A DNA stretch of 64,000 bases, from NCBI GenBank assembly GCA_048498995.1, contig JBEHWX010000018.1, forward strand, positions 17,276 through 81,275, in the 5' to 3' direction. A program made the translations under genes and the position numbers. Below, piece after piece: positions 17,358-26,787 of the stretch (positions are counted from its first letter, which is position 1; each line of letters starts with the position of its first letter). Below the pieces are notes generated by a model. It was not told where the DNA came from and did no database searches. It was given only the letters and a program-made list of their open reading frames with translations. The stretch comes from JBEHWX01 sp048498995. Its GTDB lineage: Bacteria; Bacteroidota; Ignavibacteria; OLB7.

Positions 17358-18497
17358 GGCGATGGGAATCGGCGTGGAATGATCTGTCGGATCGGGTCAA
17401 GATACGGCGTCCGGGGAACCTGGCATGGCGCGAGGCGTTCTTCGGCGAGGTGGAGGCTGGCGGAAATGGCAGAGCGGGCACGGGCCGGAGATCCGTTCCG
17501 GTCACGGACATGTTCGAATACCGGAGTAGTCGATCGGGAGTCCGATAGCGTCGCTGGCTCGACGATATCGGGGGACACACCCGCCGATGGATCCTCCGAC
17601 CCGGCCCGATCTGCAACAGTTGCTCGCGTTGCCAGTGACCTGCTTCACGGATGTTCCACGTCATCGACGCCGAACATCACCAACGCCCATCATCGACGGC
17701 ACGCATGCGCGAATCGCTCCGGGGGGGACGCTTCAACAGCAGGTGGGGAGGACACGGAGGCCGTCGGAGGCGGGGATCGCTACGGAGGTTGCTGGTAGCG
17801 GCCCTCGCCGGGACCGAGGCATGTCGGCGGAAGATGGAGCTCTCCGGGGGGAGACGTGTACGAATCTCCCGGTGGTGGTCCCGGAGGTTTACGAGCGCTC
17901 CATGTGCGAAAGTAGATCCATTGGGTGTACGATAGTAGTACATCATCATGTATTTCGATCGGATTCCGACGCCCGCGATTGGTGATGGGAACAGAGTCGG
18001 GATGGGAAATTGTACCGTGGGATACGCATCGAATTCAATCGACGTATCCACCGCATCCAATCCGTGTTGACACGCACAACCGGGACGCCTCTCTCCCTTC
18101 CGAACCGATCGGTCGCGATGATGCCTACCAACGATGATGCCTACCAACGGAGAGTCCTACCGTCATTCTCCGCCATCGCCTCCATCCATCGACCGGGGTC
18201 ACCCCATACCGACCGGCCGGTCGCGGGGGGCGGTCATCGCCGGTTTCTCCGACGGGGCCTTCCCTGTGCTCGCTCCGGACCGGCGGCCGGGACGATGTGG
18301 GAGATCCCCGCGCTCTCACGACCGGAGCGCTTCACGTATCGAGGCGGCGGTGATCAGAAATTTCCATCGCCTCTCTCGGACGGATCATCCCCGGCGCAAC
18401 CAACGCTCACAGAAGTTCGCGGGAAGGGGAAGCGGAAGTTCACGTCGCGACGTGCTATATTCGAGCCCTCGTCTTCTCACGCGACGCTCTCCATGCA
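17358..18497. other. 1.1-kb intergenic region, no gene seen
   Basis: Frames on both strands give Arg/His/Pro-rich shadow-like products without domains. A short direct repeat, GATGATGCCTACCAAC twice, spans about 18117-18149. TATATT at 18456-18461, about 37 bases before the next start codon, could be a -10 element for the 18498 cassette. Confidence 0.45.
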
Positions 18498-18869
18498 ATG
18501 ATCGACCGGGCACGACAGATCGTTCTCTGGCTCATGATCCTCCTCTTCACGATGCACGTGGAGGGGGGCGTCGTCGCATGGGGTCTCTACGGCATCTTCG
18601 CCGATCAGATCGCCGCCGTCTACTGCGTCAACCCGACCAATCCCTGCTGCCACGGCAAGTGCCACATGGTGAGCTCCACCGAAAAGGAGCGGAAGCAGGG
18701 GGGCGCCACGCTCGAAGCGGCATTCCCGAAGGTGGAGGCATTCGTGGCCGACCGGCACGTTCCTCCCCCGCTGGTCACGAGCGCGGAGCCGTTCCCGCAG
18801 ATCGAGCGTCAGTTCACCTCCACGGGCTTTCCCCGCTCGCTCGACCATCCTCCCTCGATCCTTCTCTGA
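18498..18869 (+). CDS. small Cys-rich membrane protein
   Basis: The protein has 123 residues. A transmembrane helix at ~6-32 (IVLWLMILLFTMHVEGGVVA) is followed by a compact Cys motif, YCVNPTNPCCHGKCHM, at residues ~42-57. Bacteroidota genomes contain small proteins with the same arrangement, CVNxxxPxxxCxGKCxL, next to metal-related outer-membrane genes; that link is from general knowledge and not proven here. The remaining tail is loop-rich with a C-terminal Pro/Ser segment. It is the first gene of a same-strand set with the CDFCNC barrel and a lipoprotein. A metal-handling role is inferred. Confidence 0.68.
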   Translation: MIDRARQIVLWLMILLFTMHVEGGVVAWGLYGIFADQIAAVYCVNPTNPCCHGKCHMVSSTEKERKQGGATLEAAFPKVEAFVADRHVPPPLVTSAEPFPQIERQFTSTGFPRSLDHPPSILL

Positions 18870-19130
18870 TTCCGGAACCAGCCCGGCCATGTCGGCACAT
18901 CCGGCGCCATCGGCGTCGTCGATGAGCCAGCGCGCGCGCACGGCTTCACGTCCGAGAGCATGCTCCGGCCGATAGCCGCGCGTCGACGGCGGCGCCGATG
19001 GCCATTCGCCGGCCTACTACTCGTCCGGCGAGCGCTTTCCGTTCCCGGCGCGAGCGCCAGGGACCTCCCGTGCGGGAGATCCGGCGTTCCCCGCGCTCCG
19101 TATCAGTCATTCATTCCGGATCGATATTCC

Positions 19131-20090
19131 ATGGTCACGCGATCGTCGATCGCTCTCCTCGTGCTGCTCCTGATCGGAGCCGGGGAGGCGAAGGCCTGCG
19201 ATTTCTGCAACTGCCTCTACGGCATCAATCCCTACTATACCGGCTCGAACTCCTTCGCGCTCCACTTCCTGCTGCAGCGCTCCGGCAGCCCCGGTGCCGG
19301 CGTCGGCTGGTTCGGCTCCAAGCTCGCCGCCGGCCCGCTCCGCCAGCCGTACCATTCGATACCCGGCGCCGACGGCGCCACGAACGTGCCGACGCGCGAG
19401 AGCCGGGCAACGCTCGAGCTCTCCTATCAGCACCACGTCTCCGAGCGGGTGATGCTCACGCTGCTCGTGCCGATGACCCGCATGGAGCATCGCTCGGCGA
19501 CCGATCTCACGATCTCCGGCCTGGGGGATCCCTCCCTGCTGGCGCACTGGGTGATGACCGATCCGATCGGCGTCCGCTCCACCCTTCTCCTCGGAGGGGG
19601 CGTGAAGCTGCCGCTGGCCGATCATCGCCTGCGCGACGCCTCCGGCGCCATGCTCGATCCCAGGCTTCAGCCGGGCTCCGGCGTCCCCTCCCTGCTGCTG
19701 ACCGGCACGATGACCGTCGGCCTGGGACGCTGGACCGTGGCGCTCGATGCCTTCGGCGCGATGCCGACCGGGAGCATCGATGGGAACCGGCTCGGAAGCT
19801 CGCTCTCGGCCACCGCGACGGTGAACCACGACCTGATCCGGAACGACGCCACGGCGCTGGCGCTGGTCGGCCTGGCGGGAATCCGCGGAGAGGTGGCCGG
19901 CGTCGATCGCGTCGCCGGCGAGATCGATCATCACTCCGGCTTCTCGACCGCCTACGCCAATCTCGGCGCCGAGCTCGTCTGGCATTCGCTCCGGTTCGAC
20001 CTCACCGTGCTGGCCCCGATCGCCCAGATGCGTCGGGACGAGGTGAGCGAGGGACCGCGCATCCTCTCCGGCATCCGCGTCGAGATCTGA
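19131..20090 (+). CDS. outer-membrane beta-barrel protein with N-terminal CDFCNC motif
   Basis: The start at ATG 19131 gives MVTRSSIALLVLLLIGAGEA, a signal peptide, and 319 residues. The mature N-terminus begins ACDFCNCLYGINPYY, a CxxCxC metal-ligand-like cluster. The rest consists of amphipathic strands of the type seen in the MetA-pathway-of-phenol-degradation/transporter barrel families (TLELSYQHHVSERVMLTLLV, LLLGGGVKLPLAD, ILSGIRVEI). Bacteroidota homologs with ACDxCGC starts are usually annotated only as transporters. It lies between the Cys-rich membrane protein and a lipoprotein; the shared Cys clusters suggest metal (perhaps copper) handling, by inference. Confidence 0.72.
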   Translation: MVTRSSIALLVLLLIGAGEAKACDFCNCLYGINPYYTGSNSFALHFLLQRSGSPGAGVGWFGSKLAAGPLRQPYHSIPGADGATNVPTRESRATLELSYQHHVSERVMLTLLVPMTRMEHRSATDLTISGLGDPSLLAHWVMTDPIGVRSTLLLGGGVKLPLADHRLRDASGAMLDPRLQPGSGVPSLLLTGTMTVGLGRWTVALDAFGAMPTGSIDGNRLGSSLSATATVNHDLIRNDATALALVGLAGIRGEVAGVDRVAGEIDHHSGFSTAYANLGAELVWHSLRFDLTVLAPIAQMRRDEVSEGPRILSGIRVEI

Positions 20091-20241
20091 GCGATGCCAC
20101 CGCCGACGGCATCGGCCTCCCGATGGCGGCCTGCCCGGCAACGATCACCCGGCGCGACATTGCCGGGGATCGCCGATTCGATCTTTTGTTCAATCAGGAA
20201 CCATGATCTTCCCATTCATACATACATCGGAGATACCGTAT

Positions 20242-21240
20242 ATGCTGAGATCCTCTCGACATGCTCTCCTGGCGATCCCGCTGCTGCTCGCGGTGGCCGG
20301 ATGCTCCAAGGTCGAGGACTCCCCCGTGGCTCCCACCTCCACCGTGACGGTGAGCGCGGTCTCGCTTCCCCGCATCGACGGCGATGCGCATTACGCTGTC
20401 TGGTTCAGCCACGCCGAGGGGAAACCGAGCCTCGGCGGCAAGCCGGCCCACGGCGATCATCACTACGTCAAGATCGGCGCGTTCAAGCTGGGTCCGAACG
20501 GCGAGGTGGTGGGCGTCAACGGCGGGGCCGCGAGCTTCGCGGTCCCCTCGGATATCAACGCGCAGCTGCTGATCGACGCGATCGTGACGGTCGAGAAGGA
20601 TGGCGGCCTCGAGCTGGAGCCCACGGCCCGGCTGGCCTCCGGAGTCTTCACCGGCACCTCCTCGAAGGGGGTGGCGCGGCTGACCTTCTCCGACGATGAG
20701 TCCTTCGGCGATGTCTTCGCGGATGCCGAGGGGAGCGTGGTGCTCGACGCGCCGACCAGCGCCGACACGCTGGACTTCGCGCGGGGGATCTGGCTTGCCA
20801 AGCCGAACGGCACCTCGGTCGACGCGGCCAGCAACCTGCCGGTGATGCCGATCTCCGACGAGACCGACGAGTGGCGCTACGAGATGTGGCTGACGCACAA
20901 GACCGGGGCCGGCGGCACCGAGTACATCTCCCTCGGCCGCTTCCTCAACCCGGCCGCCAAGGATCTCAACGGCGCCGGCGCCACCGCCGGCCCCGATGCC
21001 GCGGCCGCCTACCCGTTCCCCGGACAGGACTTCCTCGCGACGGGGAGCGAGCGGACGCTCAACGACGGCAGCTACGGCGTGGCGATCTCGATCGAGCCGT
21101 ACGGCGCGCAGCTCCGGAGCCCCTATCTGACGCTCCTGAAGCTGGAGACGATCCCCACGTCGCTGACGCGCCTCGTGCCGCAGGCGCTCACCCGGGTGAC
21201 CCCGGCTCCCTATGGGATGACGGTGACCGTGGACCGCTGA
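20242..21240 (+). CDS. hypothetical lipoprotein of metal-type envelope cassette
   Basis: The start at ATG 20242 follows GGAGA, giving 332 residues. The signal peptide ends in lipobox VAGC (LLAIPLLLAVAGCSK). The mature protein is rich in beta-strand and appears to contain two related halves, each opening with an aromatic-rich strand: HYAVWFSHAEG (~46) and RYEMWLTHKTG (~211). Both are followed by a glycine turn and IGAF/LGRF. A cluster HGDHHYVKIG is potentially metal-binding. I do not recognise the family. It is the third gene of the 18498-21240 cassette and is followed by a terminator hairpin. Confidence 0.68.
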   Translation: MLRSSRHALLAIPLLLAVAGCSKVEDSPVAPTSTVTVSAVSLPRIDGDAHYAVWFSHAEGKPSLGGKPAHGDHHYVKIGAFKLGPNGEVVGVNGGAASFAVPSDINAQLLIDAIVTVEKDGGLELEPTARLASGVFTGTSSKGVARLTFSDDESFGDVFADAEGSVVLDAPTSADTLDFARGIWLAKPNGTSVDAASNLPVMPISDETDEWRYEMWLTHKTGAGGTEYISLGRFLNPAAKDLNGAGATAGPDAAAAYPFPGQDFLATGSERTLNDGSYGVAISIEPYGAQLRSPYLTLLKLETIPTSLTRLVPQALTRVTPAPYGMTVTVDR

Positions 21241-21269
21241 GCCGCGTCGACGCACGCATCGATACGACG

Positions 21270-21300
21270 AAGGGGAGCCTCCCGCCGGGAAGCTCCCCTT
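21270..21300. terminator. hairpin terminator
   Basis: The 9-bp stem AAGGGGAGC/GCTCCCCTT has an inner TCCC/GGGA pairing in the loop and is followed by CTCATTGTT. It sits between the convergent lipoprotein and pentapeptide genes. Confidence 0.75.
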
Positions 21301-21368
21301 CTCATTGTTGCGCGCCGGTATCGGCGATGCCGTCACGATCGATGCGGGCCGGCATCCGGATCCGCCGA

Positions 21369-22040
21369 TCATTCCTCCTCGACCTCGACGCGCACGCCGA
21401 GCAGGTGCACCAGATCCACCGCCTGCATCGGGTCGATGATCGTGCCGCGGATCTCCGAGGCGCCGATCCTGAGGCCGACGATCGAGGAGCCGCGAAAATC
21501 CGTTCCCTCGAGCTTCGTGTTCCGGAAGTCGGCGCCGGTAAGGTCGCAGCCGCGGAAGATGGCGCCGGCAAGATCCGCCCCCTCGAACGACGCCCCCCGC
21601 AGCAGACAACGCTCGAAGCGGACGCCACGGAAGCGCGCGTTCCAGAAGATCCCCATCTCCAGGTTGCTCTCGGTCGCCACCAGATCATCCACCGTCGCAT
21701 CGATCATCCGCGCGCCGGTGAGGCGGCAGCCGACAAGCTCCACCCTGGTCAGGCGCGCCTTCTCCCATTCGGCGCCGGCCAGATCGCACGCCTCCAGGCG
21801 GGCATCGATCACCTCCGGCGCGGAGAGATGGCCGCGGGAAAGAAGCACGCGGGTAAACCGGATCTGGTCGAGCAGAAGCCCGGTGACCTCGATATCGCTC
21901 AGGTCTCCATCGAGCAGCGCGGTCCGCTCGATGGCCGCGTGATCCTCGACCGGCGCGCCGAGCGCCCCCTCGAACGTCTCGTCGATCTTCAGCTTCGGCG
22001 GCGCGATCGTCCGCCTGGTTGGCTCGTTCTTCCGTTTCAT
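21369..22040 (-). CDS. pentapeptide repeat protein
   Basis: The protein has 223 residues. From about residue 55 to 200 it shows the A(D/N)LxG-type five-residue periodicity, for example CRLTGARMIDATV, FRGVRFERCLLRGASFEGAD, LAGAIFRGCDLTGADFRNTK and LEGTDFRGSSIVGLRIG. Such repeats fold as a right-handed quadrilateral beta-helix. There is no signal peptide, so it is cytoplasmic. Some family members mimic DNA and protect gyrase, but many have no known role, and nothing here shows which applies. Confidence 0.9.
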   Translation of the reverse strand: MKRKNEPTRRTIAPPKLKIDETFEGALGAPVEDHAAIERTALLDGDLSDIEVTGLLLDQIRFTRVLLSRGHLSAPEVIDARLEACDLAGAEWEKARLTRVELVGCRLTGARMIDATVDDLVATESNLEMGIFWNARFRGVRFERCLLRGASFEGADLAGAIFRGCDLTGADFRNTKLEGTDFRGSSIVGLRIGASEIRGTIIDPMQAVDLVHLLGVRVEVEEE

Positions 22041-22215
22041 CGATGGCTGGGAGGAATGCTGAATCGGTCGGCTTCCGCGTCTACATTCGGATGCGCGGAG
22101 CGCGACGGGATCGGGAGCATAGACAGGAATCGGGACGCGATGGGAGCCCGCGCCGGCCCTGACGACCGGGCGGGCATCCGTCGCGATGCGATATATCGGG
22201 CGCGATGCGGCGCCG

Positions 22216-22722
22216 TCAGTTCTTCTCGTCGGCGGTCGGGCCGTAGATCGAGGGGAGCGGCACGTCGTTCATCCGGAGATAGACATCGAGCTGGCCGCGA
22301 TGATGGATGATGTGGCTCAGCACGAACGTGCGGAGCACGGCCGCGCGCGGGAGGGTGAAGATGGCATGGCCACCGCTCTTGAGGGTCCACGGCTTCATCA
22401 TCTCCTCGTCGGAGGTCGCGGCGATGATCTCGCGCGCCTCGGCGACGAAGCGGTCGAACGTCTCCAGCGTCTTCTCGCGCGACTCGTAGGCCGGCGGGAT
22501 CCAGACCGGACCGCTGGGGGGATTCAGATCGAGCTCATCCTCGGTGAGCGTCATCTTCGCCCAGCTCGGAAGATTCGCCAGATGAAGCGCGAGTCCGGAG
22601 ATGGTGCTCGACTTCGGGTGCGGCTTCCAGGTCGGATTGTCGGTCGGAACGATCTCCAGGAGCTTTCTGGTCGAGGCCATCTCGTGCTCGAACTCCGGGA
22701 GGAATACCTCTGCGATTGCCAT
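22216..22722 (-). CDS. DinB family protein
   Basis: ATG at 22722 gives 168 residues (MAIAEVFLPEFEHEMASTRK). The four-helix DinB/YfiT-like bundle is indicated by SGLALHLANLPSWAK near residue 43 and by the histidine-rich stretch VLSHIIHHRGQLDVYLRMND near 130, whose histidines would bind a divalent metal. This is the metal-dependent hydrolase-like superfamily that includes bacillithiol and mycothiol transferases. The substrate is unknown. A second, distant DinB protein is encoded at 59675-60151. Confidence 0.9.
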   Translation of the reverse strand: MAIAEVFLPEFEHEMASTRKLLEIVPTDNPTWKPHPKSSTISGLALHLANLPSWAKMTLTEDELDLNPPSGPVWIPPAYESREKTLETFDRFVAEAREIIAATSDEEMMKPWTLKSGGHAIFTLPRAAVLRTFVLSHIIHHRGQLDVYLRMNDVPLPSIYGPTADEKN

Positions 22723-23024
22723 GGTCGTGTCGTCTGAAGTGAAGTGTTGAGATGAGGATACCGGGCGTCCGGCAATCGCGATCGCGCGCGTGAACGTAAG
22801 CGCGGCCGCGTCCGGGCATCGGCGCCAAGCTACGGCAATTCGCCGACCCGTCGCAGCGCGCTCATCGCGTGATACCGGATCGTGACCGGCCACCTCCCGG
22901 AGACTCGCGCGCTCGAATCGCTCGCTCGAACCGCTCGCGCGCTCGAACCGGGGAGGGCGCTATCTTACAGGATGCCGAAAGCGGCGGAGCATCGAGACGG
23001 ACAATCAACGACCGGAGCCGGGCA
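22723..23024. other. divergent intergenic region
   Basis: The gap lies between the divergent DinB and YjbQ genes. It contains short degenerate repeats of GCTCGAAYC at about 22910-22950 and the sequence CTATCTTACAGG near 22962-22973, a possible -10 region for YjbQ. No gene is seen. Confidence 0.4.
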
Positions 23025-23465
23025 ATGAGCGGATCGACCGAATGGATTCAACGACAGTTCCAGTTGAAGGAGCGCCGGCGCGGGTTCCATCTGGTGACGC
23101 GCGACGTGCTGGATCGGATGCCGGAGATCGCGGAGATCGAGACCGGCATGCTTCATCTGTTCATCCAGCATACATCCGCCTCCCTCACCATCAACGAGAA
23201 CGCCAGCCCTGACGTGCGCGGCGACATGGAGCGGCACTTCAACGAGATGGTGCCGGAGAAAGCTCCCTACTACGAGCACACGCTGGAAGGTCCGGACGAC
23301 ATGCCGGCGCATATCAAGGCGTCGCTGCTCGGAAGCTCCGTCACCATCCCGATCGGCCACGGACGGCTGCTGCTCGGCACCTGGCAGGGGATCTACCTCT
23401 GCGAGCACCGGAACGACGGCGGCCCGCGCGGCCTGGTGGGAACCATCTGGGGATGCCGACGTTAA
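23025..23465 (+). CDS. YjbQ family protein (UPF0047, secondary thiamine-phosphate synthase-like)
   Basis: The protein has 146 residues, the usual family length. Diagnostic stretches are GMLHLFIQHTSASLTINENA, HFNEMVPE, DDMPAHIKASLLGSSVTIPI and LLLGTWQGIYLCEHR. The conserved histidines and the Thr-Trp-Gln segment form the putative active site of the YjbQ fold. Some members complement loss of ThiE weakly, so 'secondary thiamine-phosphate synthase' is a side-activity label; the physiological role is uncertain. I used ATG 23025 because upstream in-frame sequence is Arg/Ser-rich and non-conserved. Confidence 0.93.
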   Translation: MSGSTEWIQRQFQLKERRRGFHLVTRDVLDRMPEIAEIETGMLHLFIQHTSASLTINENASPDVRGDMERHFNEMVPEKAPYYEHTLEGPDDMPAHIKASLLGSSVTIPIGHGRLLLGTWQGIYLCEHRNDGGPRGLVGTIWGCRR

Positions 23466-23531
23466 GAACGCCGGCCACGAGGCTGGACCCCGAGGCTGGA
23501 CCCCGAGGCACGGGCTCGAGCGCCGCGCCGA

Positions 23532-23900
23532 TCAGCCTCCGGAGCGTTTGACGCTCCACCCCTTCTTCTTCAGCTCCTCGACCACCAGGTCGCGGTGATC
23601 TCCCTGAATCTCTATCACGCCATCCTTGACCGTGCCGCCGGAGCCGCAGCGGCGCTTGAGCTGCGTGGCCAGTTCGGCCAGCTCCGTCGGCGGCAGCGGA
23701 ACGCCGGTGATCACCGTCACGCCGCTCCCCTTGCGTCCCTTCGTCTCCCGTCCAACGCGCACCACGCCGTCGCGCACGGCGCCGGAGCGTCCCTTCGGAC
23801 ACGCGCATTCGCTCTTCGGCCTGCCGCAGTCGGAGCACATCTCCCCATGCTCCGACGAATAGACGAGCCCTCCCCCGTCAACGATCCTCCGCGATTTCAT
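23532..23900 (-). CDS. SUI1-family translation initiation factor (YciH-like)
   Basis: ATG 23900 follows GGAGAAG, giving 122 residues. An N-terminal Cys cluster (CSDCGRPKSECACPKG) resembles a small zinc knuckle present in many bacterial YciH proteins. The C-terminal SUI1/eIF1 domain (~50-122) contains RKGSGVTVITGVPL, LKRRCGSGGTVKDGVIEIQG and DLVVEELKKKGW. Bacterial YciH is thought to influence start-site fidelity or to inhibit translation under stress. It is convergent with yjbQ and divergent from the TPR-LuxR gene. Confidence 0.93.
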   Translation of the reverse strand: MKSRRIVDGGGLVYSSEHGEMCSDCGRPKSECACPKGRSGAVRDGVVRVGRETKGRKGSGVTVITGVPLPPTELAELATQLKRRCGSGGTVKDGVIEIQGDHRDLVVEELKKKGWSVKRSGG

Positions 23901-24048
23901 CTGTACTTCTCCATGATCCGGCCGCGGCCGGTGAATGACGACACTCGGAAATCCGGACCGCGATCCCAGGGAGGATAGCGCGCCGGTGGGCCAAAGATAG
24001 TACCGGCGGGGCAGCGGCGCTCCGCCGTCGGCGTGGCCGAACGCTCTG

Positions 24049-24077
24049 TTGCGCTTGGCGCCGAATCGGGCTAATAT
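24049..24077 (+). promoter_or_regulatory. candidate promoter for TPR-LuxR gene
   Basis: TTGCGC (24049-24054), 17 bases, then TAATAT (24072-24077) lies about 40 bases before ATG 24118. It is a housekeeping-like match found by eye only. Confidence 0.35.
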
Positions 24078-24117
24078 TGGCCCGCGTCTCCCGCCCTCAC
24101 CCAGGGATCGAGGTTCG

Positions 24118-25740
24118 ATGGACGATCCGAACGACCTGCGCGCGCGGCTCGACTCCACCCGGAGCCCTTCCGAGCGCATCGAGCTCCACTACCGTCTCTG
24201 CCGCATTCTCGCCGAAAGCGATCCTTCCGGCGCGCTTCTCCATGGCCGCCACGCGCTACGACTGATGAACCAGCACCACGACCAGCATCTCCGCCTCGAT
24301 ATCCTGATCGCCACTTCACGCTGCCGGCTGGAGATGGGAGATATCCCCGGCGCCGAGCGGGAGGTCGCCGAGGCGCTGGCGCTCCTTCATGGCCTTCCGG
24401 AGGAATCGCGCCACGGGATCGCATTCTCCCTGGCCGGCGTGATCCATCTGCGCAAGGGGGAGCTCGAGAGCGCCCGCTCCCGGTTCGAGAAGGCACTGCT
24501 TCACTTCTCGAAGAAGGATGATGCGCGCGAGATGGCGCTGGCGCACAACCGGCTCGGCCTGATCGCCCACGCCGAGGGGGATTTCCCCGGCGCGCTGGTG
24601 GAGCTTCGGATGGCGCTCGACCGGCTCGGCGGCAGCGAGGATGCGCGCCTGAGGGCGACCATCCTGACGAGCATGGCCGCGATTCATCAACGCGCCGGAC
24701 GCGTTTCCGACGCTCTCCGGGAATACCGTGGCGCGCTCGACCTGCGACGCCGCATGAACGATCCGGACGGCACGGCGACGACACTCTCCTGCATCGCCGA
24801 GCTGCTCGCGGCCACCGGCAACACCGCCGAGGCGGCCGCCGCCGTCGAGGAAGCGCTCGGGCTGCGGCGCGAGCTCGGCGATGATGCGCGCGTCCGGCTT
24901 CTGACCGGACGCCTCGGCCTGCTGCTGGCCGAGCTTGGCGATGACGCGAACGGCGCGCGACACCTGCGCGCGGCGCTTCCGGACGCGGAAGACACGGTGA
25001 ACGCGACGGAGCGGCTTCGGCTGCTGACGGCGCTGGCGCGCCTGGAGCTTCGTGCATCCCGGCCGGGAGACGCGCGCGAGATCTGCCTGGACGCGCTGCG
25101 CGTGTCCGAGAAGCTCGACCTGCGCCGCGAGCGGATGGCGATGCTCGAGCTGCTGATGGCGTGTGATGAGATGGGATCGGACGCGGAGACCGATCTCCAT
25201 CGGAACATGGTGGCGACCGCGCACGCGGAAATGGCGGAGTCCGACGCGCGCCGCGAACGGACGCGCGCCGGACTCGACGCGGAGATCGACGAGATCGAGC
25301 GGAACTGGGATGCGCTCCAGACGGCGCTGCTCCGGCTGGAGGAACGGACGGAGGCGGCCCGCGATCGGCTTGCCGCCATCATCGCCGAGGCTGGCGATCC
25401 CGACGTGATGCTCCTCCGGCTGCGGCGGGAGCTCGGCGAGCTTCTACCACATGACCCCGATGCGGACGCCGGTCTCGGAGAGCGGCTGAACGAGGTCTAC
25501 GATCGTGCACGACGACACGACGAGGACCGCATGCTCCGGACGCTCGGAGCCTCGATTCCCAACGGCGTGCTGGAGCGTCCGCTCGAGGGCGCTCCACGGC
25601 TCACACGGCCGGAGCTCAGGGTCGCGACGCTGTTGAGAGCGGGCTTCAGAGCCCATCAGATCGCCGCGCTTCTCGGGATGAAGCCGCGGACGGTCGAGAC
25701 CCACAGGTGGCACATCAATGTGCGCCTCGGTCGCCGATAG
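24118..25740 (+). CDS. TPR protein with C-terminal LuxR-type helix-turn-helix
   Basis: GAGG precedes ATG 24118, and the protein has 540 residues. About residues 20-330 hold tetratricopeptide repeats (ALAHNRLGLIAHAEGDFPGA, ILTSMAAIHQRAGRVSDALR, TLSCIAELLAATGNTAEAAA). Residues ~365-450 form a charged coiled coil (AEMAESDARRERTRAGLDAE onward). The C-terminus (~485-540) is a LuxR/GerE-like HTH, LTRPELRVATLLRAGFRAHQ followed by IAALLGMKPRTVETHRWHI. No signal peptide or transmembrane segment is present. The architecture (TPR sensor, coiled-coil, DNA-binding end) is a transcription regulator type common in the FCB group. The ligand or partner is unknown. Confidence 0.85.
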   Translation: MDDPNDLRARLDSTRSPSERIELHYRLCRILAESDPSGALLHGRHALRLMNQHHDQHLRLDILIATSRCRLEMGDIPGAEREVAEALALLHGLPEESRHGIAFSLAGVIHLRKGELESARSRFEKALLHFSKKDDAREMALAHNRLGLIAHAEGDFPGALVELRMALDRLGGSEDARLRATILTSMAAIHQRAGRVSDALREYRGALDLRRRMNDPDGTATTLSCIAELLAATGNTAEAAAAVEEALGLRRELGDDARVRLLTGRLGLLLAELGDDANGARHLRAALPDAEDTVNATERLRLLTALARLELRASRPGDAREICLDALRVSEKLDLRRERMAMLELLMACDEMGSDAETDLHRNMVATAHAEMAESDARRERTRAGLDAEIDEIERNWDALQTALLRLEERTEAARDRLAAIIAEAGDPDVMLLRLRRELGELLPHDPDADAGLGERLNEVYDRARRHDEDRMLRTLGASIPNGVLERPLEGAPRLTRPELRVATLLRAGFRAHQIAALLGMKPRTVETHRWHINVRLGRR

Positions 25741-25771
25741 CCGGACCTTCATCTCCTCGTGCCGCCAGCCG

Positions 25772-26536
25772 CTACGCCTTCACCCCCGCGATCACGCGAT
25801 CCCAGTCGAACGCCGGACCGATATCCCATTTGCCGCTCGGGCGATAGTTGACGTGGCTGGTGATGCCATGGAAGCCGGCGATCTGCTGCACCACATCGTA
25901 ACGGGCCGGAGCGTCCAGGAAGGCGCGTGGGATACCGTACTTGGCCGTGAGGAAGCGGAGCAGGGCGATGATACTTTCGTACTGCTGGCCGGTGAACGTG
26001 GCGAAATACTGCTTGCCGCGGAAGGGCTTCACCTTCTGGTAGTAGGCGGCCTCCGCCTCCGTGCAGTAGACGTCCGAGGAGCTGTACTGCGTCACCAGTC
26101 CCGAGGCTCCCTTCTCGAGGATGCCGATGTTCGAGATCTCGATGGCCAGGCTGCTACGGCTCATCTCGGAGTTCCCTCCCTGCGCTCCCGGGCCGAGATG
26201 GTACGACCAGTACTTCGATGTCCAGAGGTTGTAGATCGTTCCGTCGCGCGCTATCACGAACGGCACCGAGACCTGATTCCCCGGCGTGGTGAGCGTGGCG
26301 ATATCTCCCTTCAGATAGCCGGCGGTGAAGTGCAGCACGATCCGCTTCTTCTCGAACACCTCCTTCATGTAGAAGCTCGCGTCGCCGTTCTCCCTGGTGC
26401 ATTCGATCATGGCGACCTTTTCGGCGGCGCCGGGGATCTTCACCTCGAACGGTTTCAGGATATGCTTCTTCCCCGCCGAATCGATCCCCGAATCCCTGAA
26501 GCTCTTCTCGTGTCCCGGAATGCTGGTGGCCTTCAT
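25772..26536 (-). CDS. N-acetylmuramoyl-L-alanine amidase (Amidase_2/PGRP type)
   Basis: ATG 26536 follows GAGGAGA, giving 254 residues. The Amidase_2 fold is indicated by RIVLHFTAGYLKGDIAT (first zinc histidine), VPFVIARDGTIYNLWTSKYW, YHLGPGA, SSLAIEISNIG and GITSHVNYRPSGKWDIGPAF (second histidine and the K-D-I-G-P ligand/catalytic region, normally HRxxKxDPGP). The enzyme would cleave the amide bond between MurNAc and the stem peptide. There is no signal peptide, unlike most wall amidases; it may leave the cell by another route or by lysis. No phage or T6SS genes are adjacent. Confidence 0.88.
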   Translation of the reverse strand: MKATSIPGHEKSFRDSGIDSAGKKHILKPFEVKIPGAAEKVAMIECTRENGDASFYMKEVFEKKRIVLHFTAGYLKGDIATLTTPGNQVSVPFVIARDGTIYNLWTSKYWSYHLGPGAQGGNSEMSRSSLAIEISNIGILEKGASGLVTQYSSSDVYCTEAEAAYYQKVKPFRGKQYFATFTGQQYESIIALLRFLTAKYGIPRAFLDAPARYDVVQQIAGFHGITSHVNYRPSGKWDIGPAFDWDRVIAGVKA

Positions 26537-26787
26537 GGCTGCGTCTCCTCGAACTGGATGGATGTGGCGCGCCGGCTGGATATGCCGTACCCGATGGATC
26601 GGATGCGATGTAGCGGATACGATGCGCCGGGCGCGAGGCGGAAGAGCCGGCCCGTGGAGTCTGGTGGAAGGGAGGCCAGCCGTCGGATATTCGTGATGGA
26701 TCGGCGACGGAGGCTCGACCGGCTCGGGCGGAGCCTCCATCGCGATGCGATACATACTCGCGCGGGCGGGCGTGGCCGCCGCGGAGC

